Shown here piece after piece: positions 10,240 through 22,689 of a stretch of 64,000 nt of DNA. The translations under genes and the position numbers were made by a program. The notes beneath the pieces are model-generated. The model searched no databases. It saw only the letters and a list, made by a program, of their open reading frames with translations, and was not told the origin of the DNA. The DNA is taken from the NCBI GenBank assembly GCA_021234155.1, contig JAJEKV010000102.1, positions 2,354,456 to 2,418,455 on the forward strand, written 5' to 3'. Position 1 is the first letter of the stretch, and the number at the start of each line of letters is the position of its first letter. Origin of the DNA: Isoetes taiwanensis. Its lineage: Eukaryota; Streptophyta; Lycopodiopsida; Isoetales; Isoetaceae.

Positions 10240-13200
10240 AGGAAGGGAAAAATCTTCATGCTTCTGTTAGAAAACTTGATGTTTCAAGAACTTCTGAGTG
10301 GCGCCGTTTAGAGTCGGTAAACCAAAACCAATAAATAAAAATACAGGAAAAAAGCGGAAATCATAGGCTACCCGTGGTTTACATTCTTCAAAGGCCCTCA
10401 TGACAATCATACTAGAAGCTCATGAAGTGTTCTTCTCAGTCAGGTTCGTGAACGACGATGCAATCTATATCTCACTAGCGTTAAGTAGATTCATACTTCA
10501 GGGACACTTTTGCATTTGAAACTATTTCGTAAGCACCTATTTTGTTTGGATTTTGCAATGCATTCCATCTTATTCGTCACAACACAACCAATTCTAGCAT
10601 TTAAAGTATTCAATTTCAGTCACTCATACCTTTCATAACATTAGGACCATTTTTATACGTTTGGTAAAGAAGATTAACAGAAGATAGATAGAAAAAACAT
10701 TTACCGTAAGACCACCAATGGTCTTGGGACGAAGGACATGAAGCCGAAGATTAGAATAAAGAACATAATAGAATCTATTTCTAATCTACACAGAGACCAA
10801 TAGGCCCAAAACCCATATAAAAAAAACTATACAACCATTACTGCTAGGATTATGAAGCCTTTCCCCAAAAGGTTTTAAAAAAGAATCAGAAATGGGCACG
10901 AAGGCTCAAACAAAGCCAAAACATGCAACAAAGGCCCAAAACAGAACAAATGCCAAACCAAGGGCATATAGCCCAGTCATAGATACTATGCTGGAAAAAT
11001 TCGATCTAGTAACAAAAGCACATGTCAGTAGGAAGAATGAATGATCGACCCCCTCTGTATACTGCCCATTTATATGAACATGATGTACTTTAGCTAGCTT
11101 ATTGTAACATCAAATCTTCTAGAATCAAGTAAAACAATCCACGTGAATTACAGTCATGCTACAAGATATAAAGACAGCTAGTCATATCACGAAATTGATT
11201 TAATGTATGATGTGGTTTGCATACCTGCATTTTCATAGTTTTTTATCTTGCCGAGCTACCCAGCATCACTTATATCCTCACTCTCATCTTAAGATGAAGA
11301 CGACGAGTACAACGGTGAAGATGGCAGTGCCACTGCGGACAACCCCATGGAAGTTAGCAACTCATCCGTAGGGATTCATTATCATTGTTATAATCAAAGT
11401 TGGTCTCCCCTTTGCTCTTGCAAGTGCAAGGGTCTCAACTGTTTGAACAGCGCATCAACGTTTATAGCCTAGAAATGAAGTTGGAAGTGTTCCACAACAA
11501 ATGTCCTCGTCTCCATCGTCAATGAAATCTTTTTCATCTTGTATTAGGTTTCGTCGTTATCCTTCTGTTGTGATATGCTTAAGACATTTCTTCAACTTTT
11601 GAATACATGTTTACCAGGCATTCACCACATGTTGTTTGAGCTGTAAGAAGCGGGGTTCATGCAAGAGCATCGTTTGATACCAGTCTATTTTGGGACATCT
11701 TATATTCATTTTTTGGATGTCATCGTAGCGTCCCATACGGGTTAAAGAGGGAATATTGAAGTGGTTTATACTTCGCGTCAAGAATACTCATGAAAGCTGG
11801 GGCGTGGTCACTTCACATCCAGATCAATGTTGTTCTTGGTATTATTGTCGTGCTATCATTTGCATGAACAATAGCAGCAATTTCGTTGATGTTTGAGTCA
11901 GCGAATATTAGTGTCGGATGAAGAGTGTAATTCTTTTACTGTTTTGAATTTTGGACGCATGAACTTGTAGATTTTAATATTCTACCTCGCATGCTATGGT
12001 GGCATAAATCAACGCCATTTTTAGCCCTAAATAATACCGCTAAGTAAAGTGATCTAAATGAACTAACTCTCACCCATGTGATCCTTAACCATCGAACATT
12101 TCTCTCTTTCCCTCTTCCGTAGATTTCTTGGATCGGATCTAGAAGCAGAGTCATTCTGCATCGAGATCATAGTACCCTGCTTGATTAACAGTGCATGTCA
12201 AATTGCTACAACTGTACTGCTCCTACACAGTAATTATCGATATTCATTATTTGTGGAATTCTGAATAATTTCTCAGATTGCCAATTATTTCATTCAAGAA
12301 AAGGTGCTCCAATGTAAGCATCTAGATTTTGTTGCTAATGTTTTATAAACGGTAAATGGTGTTTAAATAGTTTCATTATACTATATTTGATGCTTTTCTA
12401 TTGACCTTAAACATTCATGTATCAGGTTTGGAGAATGCATTCCCTCGTGCTTTGTTTCATCTCTTTTCTTAGTGTGAAATGTATTATTTGTATATTTATG
12501 ATCTCTCTTTTTGTTTTGAGTATGTGGTTGGGTGGTTTGGCTCTAGTGGATATTTTTTCATTTGTGTTTTTGTTGAGGCTGAAAGAATGGCATGAAACTG
12601 CACAACTTAGGGTTTTAAGAACCCTGAAATTCAGACAAAGGATTGCCTTTAAAATATACACATATGCATCTGGCTTCAGGCAAGTAATAGGACTTAAGTC
12701 ATCTGCAATCGCCATTCGAGGAATATGTCCTACTCAGCTACAAATCTGCAAAATAGAAACACAAAAGAAAAACAAAAGTCATTCATCACGCAAAGCAACA
12801 CGGTTGTTGCCTTCCAGCTGATTTGAGAGTTTATATGCAATTTTTCATCATGTAACCCTAAAAAGGAAAAGGTCGATATTTGCAGGTCCACTTATACTAC
12901 AGAAATATTGAAAATTAGAATATTAAAAAGGGGGATGATGAATAGTTGGAATAAGAAGCCAGAGTCAATCTAGTCATTGAGATGGGTAAAGGGAAAGAGT
13001 CCATGCGAAAAAATTAGGGCAAAAACCATTAAGAATGTGGGGTTAGATTGTTTAAGCTAATTTAAATCAATGCTCCAAAAGTGACGCGCTCTAGAAATAC
13101 TGTTTGGTATGCCCCAATGAATATATCATTAAAACCATAGGAAAATCATGCCAAAAAACGTATAAAACTATAAAAATAATCCCCTGTTATTATGCTAGAT

Positions 13201-13335
13201 TCCCATTTGTATCATCATTATGTAAATTGTATCCCACAAATGTGACTTCATGATTGGCATTTTATTTATTTGATATCAACTTAAGAAGAGCATTATAACT
13301 TATATAAGAATAAGAATAAGAATAGTTTTTTATCG
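10240..13335. other. Long stretch without an assignable gene
   Basis: I find no recognisable protein. A short plus-strand acidic frame at 11,297-11,370 (DEDDEYNGEDG, then NPMEVSNSSVG) could be an exon remnant. A 134-codon plus frame at 12,417-12,821 is rich in Phe/Leu from T-rich DNA and resembles nothing known. The rest is AT-rich without clear repeats. Confidence 0.4.
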
Positions 13336-13338
13336 TCC

Positions 13339-13460
13339 ACTGAGACCAATCGGCCTATGGGACCCAGAAGGAGCGCAGCAAACTTATTACTGTCCGGGTT
13401 AAAAAACCCTCGCCCCGAAGGGTTTTCGAGGGAAAAACCGTGGCAGTAATAAGAATGCTG
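13339..13460 (+). repeat. Short interspersed hairpin repeat, copy 1
   Basis: 'cttattactg' (about 13,382) and 'cagtaataag' (about 13,442) form an inverted repeat around a GGGTT...AACCCTCGCCCC...GGGTTTTCGAGGG core. The left part contains 'gagaccaatcggcctatggga'. The same modules in reverse order lie at 23,484-23,610. It looks like a MITE-like family. Confidence 0.6.
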
Positions 13461-13689
13461 TCAAACTGTACAAGTATACATCATTAGGAAATAAATGTGT
13501 ATGTACATGTCAAGCGCGTGCCCGAGGACATAGCTGATCTCGCATGTCCATGACCTCCTGAAGGTATGATCCTAGCACCCGTACGGATGCCGTGCTCAAT
13601 GTCACATGTAGCGGCTGGCCAGGCCTGACCAACTCAGCATAGCGCGTCCGGATTTGATCATATGCTGGGCATAAGAATTTGGCATCGAT

Positions 13690-14340
13690 GGAGAAGGCTT
13701 TCTTTTTTTCTTTTTTTTTTTTTTTTTTTGGCTACCTATTGTATAGTAGGAGTTCTTTGTAGACGATATTTGTAGTGATCTTTGCTTTGTTGATGTCGTC
13801 GAGTAGGAGTAATACATCTTCTTTTCTTCATACTCGTCTGGGTGATGTATAAAGTTGCCCATATGCAAAACCTTTTGTTTTTAGCTCGAGGACAATTTTG
13901 TCGAGATTTAATCCCATGACATTGGTCGATCGTAGTAGAAGTTGTTGTTTGTGAATTGTCTAGGGGCCATATATCAGACTGGTAGAAAAAATTGACTCGA
14001 GAAATGGTATGAATGTTTCCGTCATGTTGTGATTCTCCAGTGAGGAGTTTGACTATGACGAAGATGTTGTGCATTGCATTGAACATAGCATGACTCTGGC
14101 AATTTTTATGAGACCTCCATCTCTCTCAAGTGTTTTTGCGATGTGGCATATTATATTGGATTTAGGTTGAAGTATTTGTTGTGGGAGTGATGGGTACTTA
14201 TAGCCATTGAGAAAGTCGGTTGTTGCCATCGTGCGGTCTTCTATGGTTTGGTCATTTTCTATAAGTTGATCTATGTTGGAGTATAGCTTGACTATTCCTA
14301 AAAACATTTGTAAGCTATATGCTTGAATTTCGTAGACATT
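13690..14340 (-). pseudogene. Poly(A)-ended segment with unrecognised frames
   Basis: A 19-nt T run at 13,711-13,729 (poly-A on the minus strand) follows minus-strand frames that read into one another. They contain DRTMATTDFLNGYKYPSLPQQ and, in a second frame, TISRVNFFYQSDIWPLDNS. It may be the 3' part of a retrotransposed transcript or a second LINE tail. I do not recognise the protein and found no target duplication. Confidence 0.25.
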
Positions 14341-15460
14341 AATGTTGTTGTTGTTGTTTTTTTTTTTTTTTTTTGAAATTAAGAGTAGATTTTTTTATTA
14401 ATTAGAAAAAGCCATACAAAACCATATACCAATCTGCTACAAAGCAGGGCATAATGATAAGGACCTCATGAGAGGATGATTGTCATAGTTTGTCTTCAAA
14501 ATTGACTTATGGAACTTGAAATAGAGTTATAGTAATATAGTAACATAAAAAGTAGACAATAAGGCCTTCAAGCTTATAGTGTCCCTCGAGAATTGAACAC
14601 TGAATTAGCTGCTTTTTTGTGAAAATCTTCAATTTCCTATAAAAGCAAATCAAAATACCAACCATGACCTTGATTAGATGAGAACTGGATACAAGATAAA
14701 ATGGTCAGGATTGAGGAGCAATGTTGTGGTGATTTAAGGCTAGGAGGAAGGATAAGATGCACAAAGGGCAATTGGAATTAACTCTGATCTCCAAGATGAG
14801 CTTCGAACCACTCATTGTATTGCCTGTAAAATTCATTTGTCGAGCCATCTATGTATCTTTATGACCACAGTCATTCTGAATGAGGAGAGATGATAGACTT
14901 TCCTTTGCCATTAGCAGTAGCAAAGTACCATACAAGTCTTCCAACAGCTTGTGACTGTAATACATTTCCTTGTATCTGCTCAGCTGTCTCTCAGTCATAC
15001 TGAAATGGGTATTGAATAGAAATTCAAAGAGATAATGCATCTGCATAACTTCTCTGCTATAAACTCTAGCCCAGTCAGCTTCTCTCACTCTGAGTTTTCT
15101 ACTTCCTGTATGAACTCGTCTGTAATAGTACACAACTATCTGAGGGTAAGCTGCCTTCCTGTTTGCTTTGGCCAGTATATAGAAGCCTCATAATTGTCCA
15201 TGTCCGTGTTGAATTTTGAAGATCCTTTCCCCTTAAGAAAATCTAGATATTCTGTCACAGTCAGAGTAAGGAGCATTAGAATCAATAAGATTTAAATTAG
15301 ATATAAAAATATCAAAGGGGCCCCTGAATAGCCCTATGGAATTTCAGTTTGTGTTGTAGTTGTCTCCCTGTTGTCTCTTATGGAAAGTAGCAATGGATTC
15401 AATATCCAATTGAAAATGCATTTTAATCCAGAAAACAGAGAAGGATTTGGAACCATAAAG

Positions 15461-15518
15461 AAATCTATTTCTAGCTTTCCAAACAATCCAAATCTATTTC
15501 TAGCTTTCCAAACAATCC
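15461..15518 (-). repeat. 29-bp tandem duplication inside the LINE
   Basis: 'aaatctatttctagctttcc' plus 'aaacaatcc' occurs twice in a row, a small replication-slippage event in the 3' part of the outer LINE. Confidence 0.85.
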
Positions 15519-16772
15519 AAAAAGCAGTGTAAACAAGAGTGTTACCAGAATATTATCTTGTTGCAGGAATGAGAGAATCTTTATGGTGCAGATATCTTTG
15601 AAATCTGTCAGAGAACCAAGTCCAAAAAGAGCTTAATTTAGGACAAAGGAAAATATGATCCATAGACTCTTCCTGAAGGCAGTCAGAATGACAGTGAGTT
15701 GAGACATTATATCTTTTCGACAAAGACACGAGATTTGTCAAACTCTTATGGGCCACCAACCAGATAAAAAAGCTGATCTTAGGAGTGCAATAGGAATTCC
15801 AAATACTTTTGAAAAGGGAGAGGATTCCTGATTGACTTAATGACATTTTTGCATGGCCTTGACAGGAGCATCAATATGACTAAGATAGGAATAGATATCA
15901 CTGACCTTGTAGATATTCTTCCCTGTTAAAGTCCACCCCAAAGTAGTACTGTAAGCATCAAAATTCTTGAAAACAAGAATATTCTTAAAGTGAGCATATA
16001 GTTTTTTATCACTTGAGGTACCGCTGATGATTGATTTTAAAGAGGTCCAGGAGATAAAGGAATTATTATCTCTGTATAGGTTTTTTATTCTTAAAATCCT
16101 TTTTTCAGACCATTTATTATAAATTCTAGGATGCTTGATTGCTATCACTTTGGAGTGTTGATCTTGAAAGATAGGGGACTAGAACAAATTAGTGTTCATA
16201 GTGGCATCAATGACCTTATCACTTTGAAGACAAGTCTGAACTTTATTCCAGGCCATCAACAAGTTATGCATAAGAGGAGAAATGTTAGGAGCAGGATGAA
16301 AGTGCACAAAGGCAGATTCAGGGAGACAATTCTTAATAGTAGGGTGACCTGAGGGGTAAGATATATTCAACCAATAAGCAATGAATTGAGAGGCAGGAGA
16401 GGCATTATCCAAAAGAGTTCTCCAAATATAATTCCATGCTAAAGAGCAAGTTTGATGAATATGCAAATTTTTACATCCCTCCTAGATTTTTTGGCCTTGA
16501 AACTGAATTTCAGTTGACTAAGTGAGAACCATTCCAGATAAAATTTCTAATGATTTTCTCTAAGAATAAATAGACCTTGGAGCAATTAAGGCAGAGGAGA
16601 AGTACACATGAGATGAGGCTAAAACTGAGTCTGCAATAATAGTTCTGCCAACAAAAGATAAACAGCTCTTGATTTTCTCTAGAATTGGGTTCCATAATCC
16701 TTTTAAACTTGGATTCAGAGAAAGGGGCATACCAAGTAAATTAGAGGCCTGCAAGGTATTTAGAACCGGGAT

Positions 16773-16789
16773 GCCACATATGGAAGTTT
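16773..16789 (+). repeat. Target-site duplication of nested LINE, left copy
   Basis: The 17 bases gccacatatggaagttt match 17,721-17,737 exactly and flank the inserted LINE. The last T residues merge with the poly-T run. Confidence 0.93.
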
Positions 16790-17720
16790 TTTTTTTTTTT
16801 TTTTTTTTTTTTTGAAGGACGACAAGCTTTATTCACCAAGTAAAAACTAGAGCAACATAAAATGCAAAGACAGGATTATAACCCTAGTGGACAAACCGAT
16901 TCAACTGAGCACAACCACCTGAATAAAGCTGAAGATAAGTATGCCAGATCAGTACTTTCTTCTCTTGATCAAGAGAAGAACAATTGTAAGCCATAACAAT
17001 TTTATTTTGTGCCCACTGAACAACAATCTCATCTGCAGTATCTACGCCCTTAAAGATAAACAACCTTCTTCTCTTCCAGATTGACCATGCCAAGATGAAA
17101 AGCTCGTTTCCGTAGTTTGGGCCAAGCATCAGGATAGATAGCAAGCAAAATTTGCTGGCTAGATCGAGACGTGCCAAATAGGGTCAACAACCAAGACCAT
17201 GCCTGCCGAAGCCGCTCACACAAGAAAAACAATGCTCAATACTCTCAACCCTTTGCTGGAATAAAGGACAGAGCCTTGAAATCCGATTATCCATTTTATG
17301 GACTAACTTGTTGACTTTGAGGCATCTATGGATCACTTGCCACCACAAAACTACTACTTTGGGATGAAGCAGCTTATCCCATACCCATATCCAAACACTT
17401 TTCCATTGTGGCTGAGGGACCTGAAGATGCCACCTATTAGATGGAGGCAGGATTTCAGAATGCAAAAGCAATTTATACACAGAAGACACAAACCGCCCTA
17501 ACTGGATATCTTGATGGCAACCCCATACAACTACCTCAATCTGTGGACCAGAATCCTGTGGCAACAATGCAGCAATATGATTCCAGATTACTCTGTCCCA
17601 TCTGTACAACAAGAACTTTGTTCTAAATGCTTCCCATGACATGAGATGACCAGACTCATACCAAGCTGCAATAGTGCTTATACCAGCTGCTATCCATCGT
17701 CGTTGAGTCGTTGGACGAAC
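16790..17720 (-). mobile_element. Second LINE, 5'-truncated, nested in the first
   Basis: A 931-bp insert reading on the minus strand. It carries only the C-terminal LINE part: a zf-RVT domain (DKLLHPKVVVLWWQVIHRCL, then C..C and ESIEHCFSC) followed by the usual tail LAWSIWKRRRLFIFKG (in another frame, to 16,884). The 3' UTR has AATAAAGCTTGTCGTCC before a poly-A of about 24-27 nt (T run to 16,813). The 17-bp duplications on both sides fix the ends. One frame runs from the outer LINE across the junction at 17,720 into this insert. At least one frameshift near 17,190 shows that it is a dead copy. Confidence 0.92.
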
Positions 17721-17737
17721 GCCACATATGGAAGTTT
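17721..17737 (+). repeat. Target-site duplication of nested LINE, right copy
   Basis: Exact copy of 16,773-16,789. The outer LINE reading frame resumes beyond it. Confidence 0.93.
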
Positions 17738-19259
17738 GATTGATATCACCAATAATCTTACTCTTGTCAAGGTTGAGATGCACCCCCGAGGCAGCAGAGA
17801 ACTCCCTAATTAAGTCCAAGAAAGAATTGACATTATTGGCATTGGAGTCTAAGAAAAAGAGAAATTATTGACATTATTGGCAAAAGTGTTATCTGCATGT
17901 TGAGATATTGTGAGATAATCAACATTATTAGGAAGCTTAAGGCCAGTGATATTCCCTGTAGCTTGAAAATTATCTACACATCTAGGCATATCAACAACGA
18001 TTAGAAAAAGATAAGGGGCCAGAGGACACCCTTGTCTAACTCCTTTGGCTAGTGGAAAGAAATTTGTTGGTGAACCATTTATAATGACAGGAGAGTTAGA
18101 CATAGAATTTAAGCCATGAATGAGAGAAATAATTTTAGGATGAAAACCAATTTTCTTTAAGGCAATATCAATGAAATCCCATTTGACTGTATCAAAGGCT
18201 CTCTTAAAATCTAACTTAAGCAGAATGCAAGCTTGCTTGGAGATTTTATTCCAGTGAAGACCTTCCATTGCACTAATGTAATTGTCCAGGATATATCTAT
18301 TGGGAAGGAAGGCAGATTGCTTTTCACTAATATTTTTTGCAGAAAAGGTTGAACTCTTTGTGCGCTGATTTTTGCACATATCTTATAGGTAGAGTTTGTC
18401 AAAGAAATAGGCCTCCATTCAGCAAAGGAGCTTGGATTGTCAATTTTGGGCACTAAAGCAATAAATCCAGCAGAGATAGAAGGGTGCAAATGGTTTGAAT
18501 TCCAGAAGCCATGCACTAAACCAACTAAGTCTGAGTTCATAATATTCCAGGAGTGGAGGTAGAACTCAAGAGGGAAGCCATCAGGGCCAGGGGATTTACC
18601 TTTAGTAAAGCTCCTGATAGTTCAAAAAACTTCATCTTCAGTTGGAATATTTGCTAAAGAAGCATCCATAATATCAGCTGGATTAGCCAGAATATTATCC
18701 AGATGAGAAGTGAATCTATTTCCATTCATAATCTCATTTGCTAAAGGATTAGAATTTGCAAAGAGTGAGGCATAATTCTCAAAGAAGTATTTCTTGATGT
18801 CAGAGTTTGAGGTGAGAGAGGTACCCGAGTCATTTGACTTGAGTTATTGTATTCTTAGGTAGCCTATTCCTTGCTACCCTAAAAAGGAATTTTGAGCTGC
18901 CATGATCAATCTCACTATTGTATTTGATCTTGCATTTGATTGCAGAACACTTGGCTTCTCTTTCCTCAATATTTTTCAAGTGTCTCTCAATTAACTCCTC
19001 ACCAATTTGAAGACTGTGATTGTGTGGATCTTCCTGGAGCATAAATCTAACTTCCTTCATTTTGGTAAGAAGGGTTTCCTTTTCCTGGATCCTATTTAAA
19101 TGTCTGCCTTTGGCCCATTTTTTTATCCAATCCTTGGCTTTTTTTAATCTTGGAATAAAAATGTTTCATGTCGCAATTGGAGATTGAAAAGGCTTTGTTA
19201 AGGGATATATTCCTGATAAAGGCCAACGTCTAAAATGATAACTTTTAGTTGCGTACAAG

Positions 19260-19738
19260 GCAAGAACCTCTACAAGCTGCCTTTACTCCAGAGGTCGATG
19301 AAGCCGCCGTGCTTGTAAGATCTTTGCCTTCATATTATGGGTCAGCAGAGGCGTCCAGTGTTACCTATGGATGAGTTCGATCCTCACGCACATGTTACGA
19401 AAGGTATGTTTGTTTTAGTCTGACCTGGAGACGATAAAACTCCAACGTGGTTGGGCTTTACAGATGCCATCTTGGATCTAAAGTCTACCCATTATGGTCA
19501 TACTTATGTGTCATGGTGGATGCCTGTTGGTCGTGACTATACAGGTTGCTTAACTAAACATTGGCGACCCAATCCATTAGATCCATCAAGGTATGAAAAG
19601 TTAGATGCTATATATTATGCATGGGATGCAAATGGCAAAAGACCGAAGACTATTCAAATTCCAAAATACATTGTTGACATGTGGGGGGGGGACATAGCAT
19701 TAGCTAAAGGCTCTCAATCTCCGTCATGTTCTCGATAA
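19260..19738 (+). other. Unrecognised open frame
   Basis: A plus-strand frame of about 95 codons (19,451-19,738) contains KSTHYGHTYVSWWMPVGRD and RPNPLDPSRYEKLDAIYYAWD and looks protein-like rather than random. No family is recognised. An 8-G run near 19,683 may be a frameshift site. It may be part of the same unit as 20,599-21,084. Confidence 0.3.
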
Positions 19739-19805
19739 TCATGTATGTAATTTCACTTGCTATAATGGTAATGTATCAATAGCTATATTTAGTAATTTTT
19801 TATGT

Positions 19806-20340
19806 AATACTTCAACATTTTGGCATAATACTTAAGCATTTTGGACAATTAATACTCAGGTTCGATACATCAGATAATATTCATTATGCTTATACATCCT
19901 TACATCTTTAGTTATCATTACATCTGATGCACACACATAGGGGCACACATTATTGATGACATACAGTCAATGATCACTCATCAACCTCTGCTAAGGTGAT
20001 CCCATTCAGCTCGTAGGTATAGCGTTCAGGAAGCTAAACAAGGTGGATCACAACATGATGAAGCCCAATGCAATCATACTCATGACCATTAGCTTTGGAT
20101 TGCAGGTAGGGATCAAGGAGAAGATTATTGTAGATCATGGAGCAAGTAATGGTCTCGATGTGATCTGGACGAGTAGGCAGATAATCCATTGGAGATGAAT
20201 GACTTCTACCATCGAATGGAGCTACTTTTATAGTCGTTGTAGCATTATTGGTATAATACTTCAGCATTATTGGTATTATACTTCAGCATTATTGGTATAA
20301 TACTTCAATATTATTGGTATAATACTTCAGCACTATTGGA
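19806..20340 (+). repeat. Tandem repeat of about 27 bp (ATTGGTATAATACTTCAGC)
   Basis: Four to five consecutive units of 'attggtataatacttcagca' lie at 20,243-20,340. Two looser units ('tttggcataatacttaagca') lie at 19,806-19,860, separated by about 380 bp of non-repeat sequence. Confidence 0.75.
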
Positions 20341-20429
20341 TCCGCGGCTATAAATTCTTTCACCTTGCTTTCACTTCTCACCCACGAATTTAGTAAACTC
20401 CTCCTTCTCACCTTGCGTGCTCCATGTTC

Positions 20430-20490
20430 CTTGTTTGCTCCTTGCTCCTTGCTCCTTGTGTTCCTTGCTCCTTGCTCCTTGTTTGCTTTT
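20430..20490 (+). repeat. CCTTGCT short tandem repeat
   Basis: 'cttgctcctt' recurs several times in 60 bases. The minus-strand frame made of KQGARSKEHKEQGARSK is its translation and is not a gene. Confidence 0.7.
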
Positions 20491-20598
20491 GCAAATGATT
20501 AATCTCCGATACAATCCTCCCTGGGCTACTCCAGAAGCCTGCGAGCATGCCCCAGGCATTCTTTGTAGCCTGATCAAGATGAATTGTTTGACCATTGA

Positions 20599-21084
20599 TT
20601 GGAGTGGAGGTTGTGCCACAATCTCACCAAGGAGCTTGCAAGGGAGTTGATCAACTTTATTCTCGAGCGATTTGATTGTGGTCATGAACCACTGATGGAA
20701 ATTAATCCATCTGAATGCTATAGGAGACTTGCATTAGTGGGAATTCTTGAACCCCCTCCTCATCTGGACGAGATGCTACACCAATTGAAGGCTTTGCTTT
20801 GTTCTGATTATTTAGCGCACTTTTTGGATCAATACATACCGGAGGTCATTCATGAAATTGATAAGGGACAGATGTATGGCCTTATTAACAAGTACTACCA
20901 CGAGTACAACAACTTTGTGGAGTTGGGTCCGCTCTTCTTCCGTGAGTATCATCATGTGGAATTACTTTTTGCATTGTCTAGGTACCCCATATGGTGGGAA
21001 GAATCAGGCTGGAATATGCGTGAGCTTAGGGTTTCTAACTCAGCTGGGTGGGTTAGACCTCGCAGGGGAAGGGGAAGGGATTAG
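20599..21084 (+). other. Open frame of unknown function, 161 codons
   Basis: One uninterrupted frame with balanced composition. It contains EINPSECYRRLALVGIL, PPPHLDEMLHQLKALL, LDQYIPEVIHEIDKGQMYGL and an Arg/Gly-rich end (RPRRGRGRD) just before the stop. It is helical and acidic in the middle. No domain is recognised. Its neighbours are repeats, so a transposon accessory gene is as likely as a host exon. Confidence 0.35.
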
Positions 21085-21089
21085 GAACC

Positions 21090-22200
21090 TAGGGGAAGGT
21101 TACTAGGGATATACTACCGTAGTCCTAGTAACCTTTGCTATCTAGTCATATTGTGTCTGGAAGTTGGTATATGATACTGTGTTAACATGTTTTCTAAATA
21201 TTCATGTAGTGTACACAACATATGTATGATACACGGGTATTGTACACGTGTATACAACCCCTGCATAAGGTCTACAATAAAAAAAATTCCAGCTTACTAA
21301 AAATTTTCCCATTATAATGAAATTGTGCTTATGTAACTTGGTAGCAAATTGATAGGTTACCTGGGTAGCTTCTTGTTTTTCAAAAAAGAATTTTTCTCAT
21401 TAAGAAAGGCTCAAAAACAAAACGTATGTAGTAAACTAATATACTCTAAACCTTCAAAAATTTATAGCCTGGAACACTTCAAGCACCTTTCGCATAATCG
21501 ACGTATGCCCATGCATCTTCTTCTGCATCGCTCCCAAAAACGTACATGTAAATCTCACACAGACCTTTCCCAATCTGTCAAGGAGCTGGAATAATGTGCC
21601 CCATATAGATTGTTTTATCCCATTTTTCAAGTTCGTTATCTAGCTGATGGAGACACTGTCTAGTTTAGTGCTGGAGACTTCCATCCAAAGGTTAAATTTG
21701 CCTACACTATTTATTTGAAGGGTAAGTTTTACACTTCCCGTTCGAAGTGAGTGGCAATTTTTTGTAGTGATATTCAACTGCATACTAAGGTCTTTGATCG
21801 ACATTAAGTCATAAACTACATAATAAAAAAACTGTTTATGTAAAAAAACATATATATTTACTGTCAAATGCAAAGTTCATAAAATATTTATTTTCAAATA
21901 AAAACTTAAGTTTATAAAATATTTTTAAAATAAAAATATTAAAACATATAAATAAAAGCTAACACGTGTATTTCAAGTAGTATATTTGCAGATATATATG
22001 TAAGTGGAGCTAGTACTTTTATTGCATTTTTTAAACTTAAAATTACTCAAGAAACATATTTTTTTTATCTACAACGTTATTAAGTTATTTTTGACAAAGT
22101 TATCTCTCCCTTATGCCATTTGTGCAACTCGAACTGTCACAAATCCCTTACTAAATAAGACCTAGAAGTTGTAGTACATCCAACTTCACAGGGTTAGAAC
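21090..22200. other. No recognisable feature
   Basis: AT-rich sequence. A palindromic 'gtacacgtgtatac' lies at 21,244-21,257. No protein-like frame was found. Confidence 0.4.
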
Positions 22201-22202
22201 TA

Positions 22203-22260
22203 AAGAAATGTTCGCAGTGGCGTGATAAATTTCTTGTAATTCTTACATATTACATTTTAA
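22203..22260 (+). repeat. Fold-back repeat family, copy 2 (short)
   Basis: 'agaaatgttcgcagtggcg' then 'tgataaatttcttgtaa', followed a little later by 'attttaatttgg' as in copies 3 and 4. The GC-rich hairpin centre is mostly deleted. Confidence 0.55.
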
Positions 22261-22661
22261 TTTGGTGTTTGTGTTAGGTATTCTTCCTTAGCAATTTTTC
22301 CCAGCTGACTTAGTCCCCTGATTCTCATGTCTGTTACTTGATCGCTATAAGCCTTGGGTATTATTAGCCTAGGACGTCCCTTAATCTCTGTTAGGACTTT
22401 GCCCCATAAGCACTTAGGTATTCTATGCATAGGCAAGATAATGAACAAGCTTAATGTTCGTGTTCCCATCCCTCATGTCTCTCACTGTGTTCATTATTCT
22501 TGTTTGCTTGCGACTTGGCCCTCGCAGGGACCGTGAGGCCAAAAATAATTCCATACAAATGTCGTACAGACTCTATACATACATCACACATATAACCCAC
22601 CACAAACCATTACTTAAAAAAAAAAACAACATTCACAACCGTTTGCCAATCAACCCTCCCC

Positions 22662-22689
22662 AAAAAAAAAAAAAAAAAAAAAAAAAAAA
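22662..22689 (+). repeat. Poly-A tract (28 nt)
   Basis: Uninterrupted A run. It could mark the tail of a plus-strand retroposon, but I could not define the body. Between 22,260 and 23,480 no other feature is recognised. Confidence 0.7.

Larger units (their letters stand above)
14357..19210 (-). mobile_element. LINE (plant L1-like), 5'-truncated, interrupted and mutated
   Basis: Minus strand, 5' to 3': a linker of the type between endonuclease and RT (19,140-18,800, e.g. KDWIKKWAKGRHLNRIQEKE). The RT follows (18,540-17,850), with SFAEWRPISLTNSTYK, KLDFKRAFDTVKWDF and GVRQGCPLAPYLF. The catalytic YADD position reads HADN. After the nested insertion comes LLGMPLSL..LKGLW and a zf-RVT-like block near 15,560-15,840 (PKISFFIWLVAHKSL..C..C...ESMDHIFLC). 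An 18-nt T run at 14,357-14,374 marks the poly-A tail. Several frameshifts (one near 18,350) and the HADN change make it inactive. The endonuclease is absent and the 5' limit is approximate. Confidence 0.85.

Noticed and set aside
12417-12821. 134-codon plus frame as a membrane protein gene.
   Set aside because: The hydrophobic stretch comes from T-rich DNA. There is no homology, no splice context and no conserved motif.
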